64,000 nucleotides of DNA from Lachnospiraceae bacterium AC2031 (GTDB lineage Bacteria; Bacillota; Clostridia; Lachnospirales; Lachnospiraceae), in assembly GCA_000687975.1 (NCBI GenBank), contig JIAB01000001.1:2394001-2458000 (forward strand), written 5' to 3'. Shown piece after piece: positions 8,605 to 17,369 of this stretch. A model generated the notes under the pieces. That model did not search any database. It saw only the letters and a program-made list of their open reading frames with translations, and was not told where the DNA came from. The position numbers were made by a program, and so were the translations under genes. Positions within the stretch are counted from its first letter, which is position 1. Every line of letters begins with the position of its first letter.

Positions 8605-8651
8605 ATGTGACGGTTCATTCTGTGATAAACAGGGTGGGCGTCACATTTTTA
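8605..8651 (+). terminator. Leader hairpin with T tract before the second symporter
   Basis: ATGTGACG (8605-8612) and CGTCACAT (8639-8646) can pair and are followed by a T-rich run. It lies between the operator and the symporter start, so it could be an attenuator-like leader or only an upstream terminator; sequence does not decide. Confidence 0.4.
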
Positions 8652-8675
8652 TTTATAAAAGGATTGAGGCATAAT

Positions 8676-10070
8676 ATGAACATCGTATTTTTTGTGGCAC
8701 TGGGTATATATCTTCTGATCTTTCTTGGAATCAGTGTGTGGGATGTGAAGGGGGTAAAGAATTTCACTGATTTTGCAGTAGCAGGACGTACCCAGGGAAC
8801 CTTTGCTGTCACAATGACGCTTCTTGCCACAATGCTGGGAGCTTCAACAACAATTGGTATAACTGATACGGTTTATACGGATGGACTTTCGGGAATATGG
8901 TGGATGGTATGCGGCGCTATAGGAATGATCCTTCAATCTCTGCTTATTTCAGGTAAGGTCAGAGAGACTGAGGCGGATACACTTCCTGATCTGGCCAGAA
9001 TTACAGTTGGAAAAGCAGCAGAGATGATCATTGCGTTAGTTATTGTTATCTCATGGATCGGTGTTATTGCAGGACAGTTTGTGGCACTAAATTCGTTGGT
9101 TCTTTTTGCGACTGGTAAGAATGACAAATGGATCTTTATACTGATCTCAGCCATTGTTATTATTTATACTATGCTTGGTGGTCAGTCTTCTGTTGTAAGA
9201 ACAGATAAGCTGCAGGCTTTTGTTATAGTGATCGGTATTATTCTCTGCATCGTTTATATATACGTTGTCATGGGAAATGATCCTTCTCGAGTTAGTGATG
9301 ATATGGGAACCTTTAGTGAGGGCTATAGTCCGCTCAAATATTTTAATCAGCTCTTTGTTATTGGAGGAGTATTCTTCCTTGGACCTGATATCATTTCCAG
9401 AAATTTTATCTCTAAGGATGAAAGTATTGCAAAAAAATCAGCTATGCTGGCTGGTATAGGTCTTTTCATCTTCTCCATATTTATTGGATTAATTGGAATG
9501 TGGGCAAAGAATAATATTCCAGTTGTAGATATGAAAGGTTCAAGAGTGCTTTTCTATGTAGCCAATATGACACCTGTATTTATTAGACTGCCACTGATAT
9601 TTGGTCTATTATCTGCTATTCTTTCATCCACAGATACCTGCATAATTAATGCTTCTTCAATATTTGTGAAGGATATTCTAAAGAAGGATAGTGTTAAGGC
9701 AATAAGAATTACTGTAGCAGTACTCGGAGCGCTTGCTACAATACTTGCTGTAAGTGGAAGAGGGGATATCATGTCACTTCTTTCAGGTGCTTACTCAGTA
9801 TATACACCGGGAGTTATATTCCCACTGCTAATTGCGATTCTTTTCTATAAGAAGCATGGCATTAAAACAGCTCTATGGGTTGCAGCAGTTATTGTAGGTG
9901 GACTTTTTGGAATCGCAGGAACATACTTCGGAGAGCTGATAAGCCGTATGGCTCTTCCAGGTGTCTTTGTTGAAAATATGACACTAGTTGGCATGGCGCT
10001 CTCCCTGGTAATAGCCCTGCTGTCTGTTAGATGGAAAGAGAGTGATCAGTCTTTAAGTAGTTCAGAATAA
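8676..10070 (+). CDS. Sodium:solute symporter (SSS family), candidate biotin or vitamin importer
   Basis: A 464-residue membrane protein with about 12-13 hydrophobic segments and SSS hallmarks (FAVAGRTQGTFAVTMTLLATMLGASTTIG). It is only distantly similar to the symporter at 2678. ATG 8676 follows AAAGGATTGAGG; the longer open frame from 8595 runs through a leader hairpin and is rejected. A perfect BirA-type operator lies about 95 bases upstream and a birA-like gene overlaps its 3' end by 25 bases on the other strand. Mammalian biotin uptake uses an SSS protein (SMVT) and bacterial PanF is SSS, so a sodium-coupled biotin importer is a reasonable inference, not proven. Confidence 0.85.
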   Translation: MNIVFFVALGIYLLIFLGISVWDVKGVKNFTDFAVAGRTQGTFAVTMTLLATMLGASTTIGITDTVYTDGLSGIWWMVCGAIGMILQSLLISGKVRETEADTLPDLARITVGKAAEMIIALVIVISWIGVIAGQFVALNSLVLFATGKNDKWIFILISAIVIIYTMLGGQSSVVRTDKLQAFVIVIGIILCIVYIYVVMGNDPSRVSDDMGTFSEGYSPLKYFNQLFVIGGVFFLGPDIISRNFISKDESIAKKSAMLAGIGLFIFSIFIGLIGMWAKNNIPVVDMKGSRVLFYVANMTPVFIRLPLIFGLLSAILSSTDTCIINASSIFVKDILKKDSVKAIRITVAVLGALATILAVSGRGDIMSLLSGAYSVYTPGVIFPLLIAILFYKKHGIKTALWVAAVIVGGLFGIAGTYFGELISRMALPGVFVENMTLVGMALSLVIALLSVRWKESDQSLSSSE

Positions 10071-10795
10071 ATACTACTTAAGAGAAGTGCAATAGTTTTA
10101 TTCTTAGGAAGATTTGGATACTTAATTCCGATACCGATTACGTATCCATTTACTTCCTTAGTTTCAAGATCAGCAAAGTATTCGGTCATAATGCCGGATA
10201 CTTTTTTCTTTCCAATGAATATTCTATTGGATTCCTTATCATAGGTTATAGCTTTGCCTGTTACATCTGTTATAACATCGCCTACAGCTTTACCGATTGC
10301 GGCAGTTTTAAGTGGCTGTTTTTTCAGCTCATCAGGAGTGATTATGATGCTGAGATAGATTCCGCCTTCTGGGGAATCAAAGCGACTGCCACTATGTCCT
10401 TTTCCAGAGGTCTGGGTTCTGGCGATAATGATGCGGGTGTCCAGTTCCTCAGTGATAAGATTCATCTTGGCAGCTCTGTTGGTTGAAGGCAGTTCCTCAT
10501 ATATGGCAAGTCTACTTAGTAGTTTTTTGATACTAACGTTTGAAAGCTTGTTGCAGGCTTTTAAACTAGCTTCGATTCCAGAGCTTGATATAACATCAGA
10601 GTTATCTGCCAGCTTGTAGCCCTTGTTGCTTATGGCCTCAATATCGTAGCCAGCCTGTCTTAAATCATTTATGGCTTTCCAGATAGCATTTCGCGATACT
10701 CCCAGGTTTTCTGCCAGTGCGGAGCCTGCGATAAAGCTTTCTCTATTCAGTTCCAGTTCTTTAAGGACGTAGTCCTTTGTTGTTATTTTCTTCAT
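10046..10795 (-). CDS. BirA-like biotin regulator with degraded ligase motifs
   Basis: A 249-residue protein with an N-terminal winged helix-turn-helix (about 18-65: GSALAENLGVSRNAIWKAINDL) and a biotin protein ligase-like domain (about 90-245). The ligase motifs are altered: the GRGRRGR biotinyl-AMP loop reads GKGHSGSRF, KWPND reads KESNR, and GIGINVN reads GIGIKYP. The lysine of the GKKKVSGIM block is kept. The C-terminal SH3-like domain is absent or very short. It may therefore be mainly a biotin-sensing repressor rather than the housekeeping ligase. Its 3' end overlaps the symporter at 8676-10070, whose upstream region carries a BirA-type operator. Confidence 0.8.
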   Translation of the reverse strand: MKKITTKDYVLKELELNRESFIAGSALAENLGVSRNAIWKAINDLRQAGYDIEAISNKGYKLADNSDVISSSGIEASLKACNKLSNVSIKKLLSRLAIYEELPSTNRAAKMNLITEELDTRIIIARTQTSGKGHSGSRFDSPEGGIYLSIIITPDELKKQPLKTAAIGKAVGDVITDVTGKAITYDKESNRIFIGKKKVSGIMTEYFADLETKEVNGYVIGIGIKYPNLPKNKTIALLLSSIYSELLKD

Positions 10796-10885
10796 GGTTT
10801 ATATTTTATAGCAAAAAATAGGAGATAAAAAGCATTTTTTTGGTGGTTATCTTCTTCGATATATGTTACGTTGTTACATGTAGGG

Positions 10886-10902
10886 TCTCTGTAAAGAGAC
10901 GG
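10886..10902 (+). promoter_or_regulatory. Small 5' leader hairpin before the beta-xylosidase
   Basis: GTCTC-TGTAAA-GAGAC forms a short stem in the leader. The repeated TGTTAC/TGTTACAT sequence just upstream (10865-10880) may be an operator. A similar GTCTC/GAGAC hairpin stands in the leader at 20684. Confidence 0.35.
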
Positions 10903-10933
10903 AAAATGAGAAATATTAAGAGGGGTATATAGT

Positions 10934-12922
10934 ATGACTTATTACGTTGATTGTAATGTGGCAGCAACTGGTAATGGAACCAAGGAGTCTCCATTTAAGA
11001 CAATCCAGGAAGCTGCAGACGTAGCTGTAGCTGGGGATGAGGTGCTTGTTTCTGAGGGTATCTACCGAGAGTATGTTGATCCAAAGAATGCAGGTACAGA
11101 AGATGCACGTATCGTTTATAGATCAGTGAAGCCACTGGGGGCAGTTATTACTGGTGCTGAACCAATGAATGACTGGGAAGAGGTTGAGCCACATGTGTGG
11201 AAGACAAAGGTTCAAAATTCTTTCTTCGGTGATTATAATCCATTTAATACCCTTGTATCGGGTGACTGGTTTGTAGCATTTATCACCGCTCATACAGGTG
11301 ATGTATTCTTAAATGACAAGTCTATGTATGAGGTGCTTAGCCTGGATGAGGTGCGTGATCCTAAGGTGAACTACCGTTCATGGGATAAGGACTTTACTGT
11401 ATATGTTTGGTATACAGAGCAGGAAGGGGATTCTACTGTAATATATGCTAACTTCCAGGACACAGATCCTCGCAATGCTAAAGTTGAGATTTCTGTTCGT
11501 GAGAATTGTTTCTATCCTTCGAAAGAGGGAGTGGGGTATATAACATTTGATGGCTTTACTGTATGTAAAGCTGCAACTCAGTGGGCCCCTCCAACAGCAT
11601 ATCAGGAGGGAATGATCGGTCCTCACTGGTCAAAGGGATGGATCATCGAGAACTGTGATGTGTTTGAGTCCAAGTGCAGCGGCATCTCTCTGGGTAAATA
11701 TCTTCAGCCGGATAATGATAATAAGTGGCTCAAAACGAAGTACAAGGACGGTACTCAGACTGAGAGAGACTGTATCTGTCAGGCACAGACTGATGGCTGG
11801 AGCAAGGAGACCATCGGATCACATATCGTTAGAAACTGTAACATTCACGACTGTGGTCAGACTGGTATCGTAGGTCATCTGGGTGGTGTGTTCTCTATTA
11901 TTGAGAATAACCACATTCATCATATAAATAATAAGCAGAATCTTGCAGGAGCTGAGATCGGTGGAATCAAGATGCATGCTGCTATAGATGTAATAATTAG
12001 GAATAACCATTTCCATCATTGTACCAGAGGTCTCTGGCTTGACTGGCAGGCACAGGGTACAAGAGTTACGCAGAATGTCTTCCATGACAATAACATTCCT
12101 TATGATTATCTGATCTGTAAGGAGAATATGCAGAATCTTGGACTTGGGGAGGATATCTTTATTGAGGTAAGCCATGGACCAACGCTGGTTGATAACAATC
12201 TGCTTCTTTCAGAACGTTCACTGAAGCTACCAACACAGGGCGTTGCTGTGGTACATAACCTTCTTGCTGGCTCCCTTACAACTGTTGGTCGTGGCGTTGA
12301 CAATGGTGCAAAGACTATGAAGTCAACACGTTATACACCTTACCATGTGCCTCACAGAACTGAGATTGTGGGATTCATGTCTATCCTTCATGGTGATATG
12401 AGATTCTATAACAATATCTTTGTTCAGAAGCCACTTCGTGCAGCCTATGATGGAATGCTGGGAGACTTCTCAGATAATGAGTGGGAGGATGGCAACTTCA
12501 CAGTTGGTACAGTTCCTTACTCAGGCTATATGACAGAGGAACAGTGGAAGGCTGAGTTTGAGGGCTACTGTGGTATGGGTAGCGAGCCAAGCGACAGATA
12601 CTACATTCCACTTCCAGTATGGACAGGCGGAAATGTTTTCTTCAACGGTGCTAAGCCTTGCGACATCGAGCAGGACTATGTTGAGGATACTGAGCATGAG
12701 ATTTTCGTTGATATGAAGGAAGAGGATGGAGAGTGGAAGCTTTCAACTAATGTGCGTGACTTCCTTCCAGAAGGACTTTCAATGATAAGCACTGATACTT
12801 TAGGTATGGCATTCGAGCCAGAACAGCGCTTCGAAAATCCAGACGGCAGCGATATAACATTTGACACCGATATAGACGGAGCTAAGCGTGGTGGCAGCAT
12901 AAAGCCAGGCCCTTGGGCATAA
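10934..12922 (+). CDS. GH120-type beta-xylosidase (right-handed beta-helix)
   Basis: A 662-residue cytoplasmic protein without signal peptide. It resembles, from memory of the sequence, the GH120 beta-xylosidase XylC of Thermoanaerobacterium: shared blocks are NSFFGDYNPF, ATQWAPPTA, GPHWSKGWIIE, CGQTGIVGHLGGVFS, HAAIDVIIRNN, GLWLDWQAQGTR and IEVSHGP. The described nucleophile Asp and acid/base Glu correspond to Asp370 (LWLD) and Glu411 (FIE). These are 41 residues apart rather than 23, owing to an 18-residue insert (around IPYDYLICKENMQNLGL). It would split xylo-oligosaccharides taken into the cell. RBS AAGAGGGG precedes the ATG. An R1 repeat starts one base after the stop. Confidence 0.88.
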   Translation: MTYYVDCNVAATGNGTKESPFKTIQEAADVAVAGDEVLVSEGIYREYVDPKNAGTEDARIVYRSVKPLGAVITGAEPMNDWEEVEPHVWKTKVQNSFFGDYNPFNTLVSGDWFVAFITAHTGDVFLNDKSMYEVLSLDEVRDPKVNYRSWDKDFTVYVWYTEQEGDSTVIYANFQDTDPRNAKVEISVRENCFYPSKEGVGYITFDGFTVCKAATQWAPPTAYQEGMIGPHWSKGWIIENCDVFESKCSGISLGKYLQPDNDNKWLKTKYKDGTQTERDCICQAQTDGWSKETIGSHIVRNCNIHDCGQTGIVGHLGGVFSIIENNHIHHINNKQNLAGAEIGGIKMHAAIDVIIRNNHFHHCTRGLWLDWQAQGTRVTQNVFHDNNIPYDYLICKENMQNLGLGEDIFIEVSHGPTLVDNNLLLSERSLKLPTQGVAVVHNLLAGSLTTVGRGVDNGAKTMKSTRYTPYHVPHRTEIVGFMSILHGDMRFYNNIFVQKPLRAAYDGMLGDFSDNEWEDGNFTVGTVPYSGYMTEEQWKAEFEGYCGMGSEPSDRYYIPLPVWTGGNVFFNGAKPCDIEQDYVEDTEHEIFVDMKEEDGEWKLSTNVRDFLPEGLSMISTDTLGMAFEPEQRFENPDGSDITFDTDIDGAKRGGSIKPGPWA

Positions 12923-12923
12923 T

Positions 12924-12973
12924 GGTGCAGCGGGGTCCGTCCCCACTGCACCGAGGTCTGTCCCCAATTGCAC
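12924..12973 (-). repeat. R1 palindromic element (copy b, long form)
   Basis: The hairpin unit (GGTGCAGCGGGG to CCCCACTGCACC) is followed by the half arm GAGGTCTGTCCCCAATTGCAC, i.e. the long form in reverse orientation. It starts one base after the beta-xylosidase stop codon and precedes the terminator at 12981. Confidence 0.9.
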
Positions 12974-12980
12974 GAAATAC

Positions 12981-13018
12981 AGGGCGTATCTTACTAAATT
13001 GTAAGATACGTCCTTTTT
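12981..13018 (+). terminator. Intrinsic terminator after the beta-xylosidase
   Basis: AGGGCGTATCTTAC (12981-12994) pairs with GTAAGATACGTCCT (13001-13014), loop TAAATT, followed by five T. Confidence 0.85.
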
Positions 13019-13064
13019 GTTTGTCACGAGGCTGTAAGACTAGGGTTGTAACATGTAATCATAA

Positions 13065-13101
13065 AATGAGTCAAAAGGGCGTGAGAGCGAATCGACTCAT
13101 T
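13065..13101 (+). repeat. R2 palindromic element (copy a)
   Basis: Arms AATGAGTC and GACTCATT enclose AAAAGGGCGTGAGAGCGAATC. The sequence is identical, in reverse orientation, to the copy at 41743. It stands directly before the ribosome-binding site (AAAGGAG) of the ABC ATPase gene. Confidence 0.85.
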
Positions 13102-13118
13102 AAAAAAAGGAGAATGTT

Positions 13119-13784
13119 ATGAATATTGTTGAGATGAAAAATGTAACGAAGATTTATGGTGAGAAGGAGAACCAGGTGCTGGCTCTTCATAACATTAATC
13201 TTGAGATAGAGAAGGGAAGTGTGGTTTCTGTTGTTGGTGCATCAGGAAGCGGCAAGTCTACACTTCTAAATGTTATGGGCGGAGTTGATAGTCCATCGGA
13301 TGGAAGCGTCTATGTGGATGGCAAGGAGATAACTAAGTATAAAGATGATGAGCTTAGTATCTTCCGTCGCAGGAAGGTGGGATTTATCTTTCAGGCATAT
13401 CACCTTATCCCAGTTCTTACAGTTGAAGAGAATATAAAGATGCCTGTCCTCCTGGATCATAGAAAACCGGATAAGGAATATATCGATCATATTATCGAGC
13501 TTCTGGGACTTGCAGATAGAAGAAAGCATCTTCCTAATCAGCTTTCAGGTGGTCAGCAGCAAAGAACTGCAATAGCCAGAGCTCTTGCTAATAATCCAAC
13601 TCTTGTGCTGGCAGATGAGCCTACAGGAGCTCTCGATTCAAAGAATGGTGAAGAGGTTATGGATCTCCTTATGAAGTCTGTTCACAACATTGGACAGACA
13701 CTGGTAATTATAACTCACAACATGGATCTTGCTCGTGAGGCAGACCGAATTATTAAGATTAAGGATGGAGAGATTGTACAGTAA
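13119..13784 (+). CDS. ABC transporter ATP-binding protein (MacB/LolD type)
   Basis: A 221-residue ATPase with all ABC motifs: Walker A GASGSGKST (about 39-47), Q-loop FQAYHLIP, signature LSGGQQQR, Walker B LVLADEPTGALDS and the His switch ITHN. It belongs to the class that energises FtsX-like permeases for lipoprotein, peptide or macrolide handling rather than import, as there is no substrate-binding protein nearby. AAAGGAGAATGTT precedes the ATG. The stop overlaps the first base of the next start codon, so it is translationally coupled to the large permease. Confidence 0.96.
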   Translation: MNIVEMKNVTKIYGEKENQVLALHNINLEIEKGSVVSVVGASGSGKSTLLNVMGGVDSPSDGSVYVDGKEITKYKDDELSIFRRRKVGFIFQAYHLIPVLTVEENIKMPVLLDHRKPDKEYIDHIIELLGLADRRKHLPNQLSGGQQQRTAIARALANNPTLVLADEPTGALDSKNGEEVMDLLMKSVHNIGQTLVIITHNMDLAREADRIIKIKDGEIVQ

Positions 13785-16348
13785 TGGAGAATTTTAAGGA
13801 ACTTGGAAATAAATATTTGGCGCAGAATCAAAGACGTTCTCTCCTTACAGTTTTGGGATGCATGATAGTTGCAGCTGTGCTTTTTGCATTTATGAACTCA
13901 GCTTGTGACTGGATAGTTCTTTCTAGAGAGGAAGCACGGAAAGAGGCGGACTACGAGATTGTTATCCTTTCAGATGATAAGGATGCTTTGGAGAATATAG
14001 TAAATGAGGATTTTGTCAGGACGGCTTATTTTGGTAAGGAATATTATCAGGAGGAAGAAAAAGAGTATGGAAATGCTCTTCATATAAATGTTGATAATGT
14101 ACTTCTAGTTAAGAAGTATAACTCCTATATTCAGGAAACCTATAACGTTAATACACTTCTAAATGTGCAGGTGCTTTGGACTTATTGTCTGGACGATTCA
14201 GGACTTGGATTCCTGCTTATTGCAGGTGGACTCTTTATTGCATATATCTTCGCAATAATCGGAATTGGAATCATCCGTAACAGTATACAGATTTCTGCTC
14301 TTGAGAGAATTAAAGATTATGGAAATCTTAGATGTATCGGTGCAACGAAGAAACAGATAAAAGCTATTGTTTTTAGAGAGTCATTTATCTTAGAAAGTAT
14401 AGGTATTGCCTTTGGAATCATTTTTGGCTTTATCGTAAGTATACCAATAGCAATCTCGCAGGGCTTTCCAGTTGGATTCCATATTATTCCAGTATTGCTT
14501 ATTGTGATCGCATTTAACTTTGATCTTTACTTTGCTATAGGAGATGGAGTTAAGAAGGTTCTTTCTGTTAGTCCGGTTGAGGCAGTAAAGGGAAGCTATA
14601 GGATCAGAAATCGTAAGCTGAGACGCAGAAACAGTGGTATCTGGGGAAAGATCTTCGGAATAGAGGGCGACTATGCATATAAGAACATTAGAAGAAATAC
14701 AGGTCGCTTCTTAAAAACTACAGGGGCGATGGCATTTGGCCTTGGAACTGTAGTTGTAATTGGAAGTGTTATGGTGCTTTTTATCAAGGGCATTAAAAGT
14801 ACTAGTAAGGAATATGGTTACTACCAGCAGTATGTACAGGCTTATACCATGTGTACTGATTCGATTGATGAACTTAAGGCGCAGCTTAATTCTCCTGAGT
14901 CCATTAAGAAGATAAAGGCTGCCCGCGGCGTTGAGGATATGAAGTATATTTATCACGATACTATATATACCTCAGAAAATAGCTGGTTACATGATCACCT
15001 GGATGAGAATTACCTTGTTATGGCCGATTATGCTTACTACTATTTTTACAGACCATTCTATACATTTGAGGATAGGTTTGGAAAGGAAACATGGGACGCT
15101 GCATATAACGACTTTCGAGATAATCTGAAATCCTACCGTGATTCGGGAAAGGGTTTGGTGGATTATGACGCACTAAATGTAAATCGTGATGATCTTACTG
15201 ATGTAAAAGGTGAAGTGGTCTACTTTGGAAGTAATCTTATTGATAGCAGCTTTGATATATATGGCTATGATGCAGAAGACTATGCAAGATACGAAGATAA
15301 ATTAATTGATGGAACAACAGAGCTTTCGGAAAATGGAATTCTTCTTATAAATCAGTCACATCAGCCTGTGAGCGAACAGTTTTATCAGGATAAAGGTGAA
15401 GATTATATCTTTGTTTTGGCTGAAAAGCAGGATTTTGTTATGACTGATTTAAAGGTAGGAGATGAGATTACAATAGTCGATCCTGCGGAGCTGTACAAGC
15501 TTGTTCAAGAGGAGATGAAGAAGGCCAGGGAGTATGATTCCAACCATGAGAATGATGAAGAGTATGTAAATATGACTAATAACTTCGCTAAATCCAGTTG
15601 GATCATAGAATCAGCAAGGGAAAAGCTAGCAGAAGAAGGAAAAACTAAAACCTATGTGGTTGAAGGAATTCTTGAAGGTGATCCTAACAGAAATACTTTA
15701 GCACCAACCATAATAGTTCCTCTTGATAGATACTTTGAAATTACAGGACAGACAGAGAATGACTATACTGGATTTCAGTTTCATATAAGTAATGTTTTTA
15801 GTCCTGATATAGTAAAGTCTTCGTTTCAAGAAGCTGTATTTGAACCATATTATCGAAATGCAGAGCCTGGCGATGAATACTTGTATGGAGATGCAGAAAT
15901 ATCACATTTCTTCCTGGATATTCAGGATTATACATACTTTATGAAAATATTAGGAATAATGGGTGGTGTGATCCTTGTTATCGTGCTGGTAAGTGCTTTT
16001 AACACAATGAATACAAGTATCAGTAATCTGCAGCTCAGGCGAAATGAATTCGCCCAGCTCCGTGCCCTCGGAATGACAAAACGTTCGCTTCTTAAAGCGG
16101 TTCTTCTGGAAGGCGGAATTGTATGGATCATCTCTTCCATACTTGGAATAATTGGAGGTTTGATGGTTGGATATTTCATGCATGAGAATCTTATAAAATA
16201 CATCCTTTATTCAGATTATTATATTGCATGGATTCCAATCATATTAGCGATGGTGCTTGAACTTCTGGTTCTCTGCGGAACTAACTATGTGGTAATCCGT
16301 GACATGAGACTGGACATTGCCAGTGAACTTACTCGTTCAGGTGAGTAA
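13784..16348 (+). CDS. FtsX-like ABC permease, large
   Basis: An 854-residue membrane protein with two FtsX-type units: an N-terminal helix (about 18-41), a cluster at about 145-265, a fifth helix near 310, then an outside domain of about 380 residues, and three C-terminal helices from about 720. The cytoplasmic loops LERIKDYGNLRCIGATKKQIK and LRRNEFAQLRALGMTKRSL are the coupling regions of this family. The layout resembles bacteriocin-resistance or peptide-sensing permeases, but the outside domain is not one I recognise. It overlaps the ATPase gene by one base. An R1 repeat begins immediately after its stop codon. Confidence 0.92.
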   Translation: MENFKELGNKYLAQNQRRSLLTVLGCMIVAAVLFAFMNSACDWIVLSREEARKEADYEIVILSDDKDALENIVNEDFVRTAYFGKEYYQEEEKEYGNALHINVDNVLLVKKYNSYIQETYNVNTLLNVQVLWTYCLDDSGLGFLLIAGGLFIAYIFAIIGIGIIRNSIQISALERIKDYGNLRCIGATKKQIKAIVFRESFILESIGIAFGIIFGFIVSIPIAISQGFPVGFHIIPVLLIVIAFNFDLYFAIGDGVKKVLSVSPVEAVKGSYRIRNRKLRRRNSGIWGKIFGIEGDYAYKNIRRNTGRFLKTTGAMAFGLGTVVVIGSVMVLFIKGIKSTSKEYGYYQQYVQAYTMCTDSIDELKAQLNSPESIKKIKAARGVEDMKYIYHDTIYTSENSWLHDHLDENYLVMADYAYYYFYRPFYTFEDRFGKETWDAAYNDFRDNLKSYRDSGKGLVDYDALNVNRDDLTDVKGEVVYFGSNLIDSSFDIYGYDAEDYARYEDKLIDGTTELSENGILLINQSHQPVSEQFYQDKGEDYIFVLAEKQDFVMTDLKVGDEITIVDPAELYKLVQEEMKKAREYDSNHENDEEYVNMTNNFAKSSWIIESAREKLAEEGKTKTYVVEGILEGDPNRNTLAPTIIVPLDRYFEITGQTENDYTGFQFHISNVFSPDIVKSSFQEAVFEPYYRNAEPGDEYLYGDAEISHFFLDIQDYTYFMKILGIMGGVILVIVLVSAFNTMNTSISNLQLRRNEFAQLRALGMTKRSLLKAVLLEGGIVWIISSILGIIGGLMVGYFMHENLIKYILYSDYYIAWIPIILAMVLELLVLCGTNYVVIRDMRLDIASELTRSGE

Positions 16349-16377
16349 GGTGCAGTGGGGACGGACCCCACTGCACC
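16349..16377 (+). repeat. R1 palindromic element (copy c, short form)
   Basis: The minimal unit: GGTGCAGTGGGG, loop ACGGA, CCCCACTGCACC. It begins at the base after the TAA of the large permease and ends 26 bases before the next gene, inside the ABC operon. Confidence 0.92.
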
Positions 16378-16403
16378 AAAGAGATAACAAAGAGGAATAG
16401 AAT

Positions 16404-17366
16404 ATGAAACAGTTAATGCATAATAAGAAATATAAGATATGGATCAGTCTTCTGTCAGTGGTTTTACTGGCGCTGGGAGTTATGATTCCAACCAGCAGAT
16501 CTGAAGCACTGACCCCTAGAGTAATCCTTTCGGAGTATGAGGTAAAGGCTAGTGATGCTTCGGGAAACATATATCCGGGAGACCCATTTAGCGTTACCTT
16601 TAAACTGAAGAATACATCAAAGAATAAGGTGATGAATCTTCTATGTACAGTGAGCTCTGAAAATGGTGAGTTTATTCCTGACGGTATAGGATCAACATAC
16701 ATAAATGAAATTCCTGGAGAAAATGAGACAGAAATCACGGTTAATCTTAGTAGCATATCGAAACTAAGTGAGAAGAGCTACAAGCTGAACATAAAGACGG
16801 AATATGAAGATTGGAATGGCAAGTATGAGGCTAAGGAAATCATATATATTCCTATAAAGCTGAAGACTGAGGTGGTGATCTCGGATACCTACATCGCAGA
16901 AGAAGAGATAAGACTTGGTGATAATATAGAGGTTGTTTCAACCTTCAACAATGTGGGTGGCGCTGAGGTTTATAAGGTGTATGCCAAAACAGCAGGTGAC
17001 AATATTGCAGAAGCCGATTGCTTTGTAGGAAATGTGGCGTCTGGCAAGAAGGCCAACATTGATATTATAACCAAGGCTACAAATATCTCCACAACAAGCA
17101 CTTATGATAATCGAGTTATCATCACCTACGAAGATTCAGATGGAAATCAGTATTCGGAAGAAGTTTTTCTTGGAACAGGAAATGGGCATATCGATGTTCT
17201 GGATCAGGACTATTCAGACATTATCACCATAAAGGAAGATACCTCCCGACATATGACAAATAATGACAAGCTGATCATAGTGATCGTAGCTGTGATTGTG
17301 ATATTAATATTCTTTGCAGTGAAGCGTTACCTGAAGCGCCGCCGCCTGGAACGTAATTTTGAGTAA
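16404..17366 (+). CDS. Membrane-anchored outside protein with CARDB-like domains
   Basis: A 320-residue protein with an N-terminal signal (hydrophobic 13-29), two immunoglobulin-like beta domains (about 38-150 and 150-270) and a C-terminal transmembrane helix (about 290-308) followed by a basic KRYLKRRRLERNFE tail. The GDPFSVTFKLKNTS and GDNIEVVSTFNNVG repeats are the CARDB/COG1361 pattern seen in proteins encoded beside MacB-like permeases. It is probably held outside the membrane and acts with the two permeases of this operon. RBS AAAGAGGAAT is visible. Three bases separate its stop from the next start. Confidence 0.75.
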   Translation: MKQLMHNKKYKIWISLLSVVLLALGVMIPTSRSEALTPRVILSEYEVKASDASGNIYPGDPFSVTFKLKNTSKNKVMNLLCTVSSENGEFIPDGIGSTYINEIPGENETEITVNLSSISKLSEKSYKLNIKTEYEDWNGKYEAKEIIYIPIKLKTEVVISDTYIAEEEIRLGDNIEVVSTFNNVGGAEVYKVYAKTAGDNIAEADCFVGNVASGKKANIDIITKATNISTTSTYDNRVIITYEDSDGNQYSEEVFLGTGNGHIDVLDQDYSDIITIKEDTSRHMTNNDKLIIVIVAVIVILIFFAVKRYLKRRRLERNFE

Positions 17367-17369
17367 AAT

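Noticed and set aside
8595-8675. N-terminal extension of the second symporter
   Set aside because: It runs through a hairpin with T tract and has no ribosome-binding site; ATG 8676 has one and begins at the first membrane helix.
10046-10795. Housekeeping biotin ligase
   Set aside because: Key ligase motifs are changed, so the name birA is not given without reservation.
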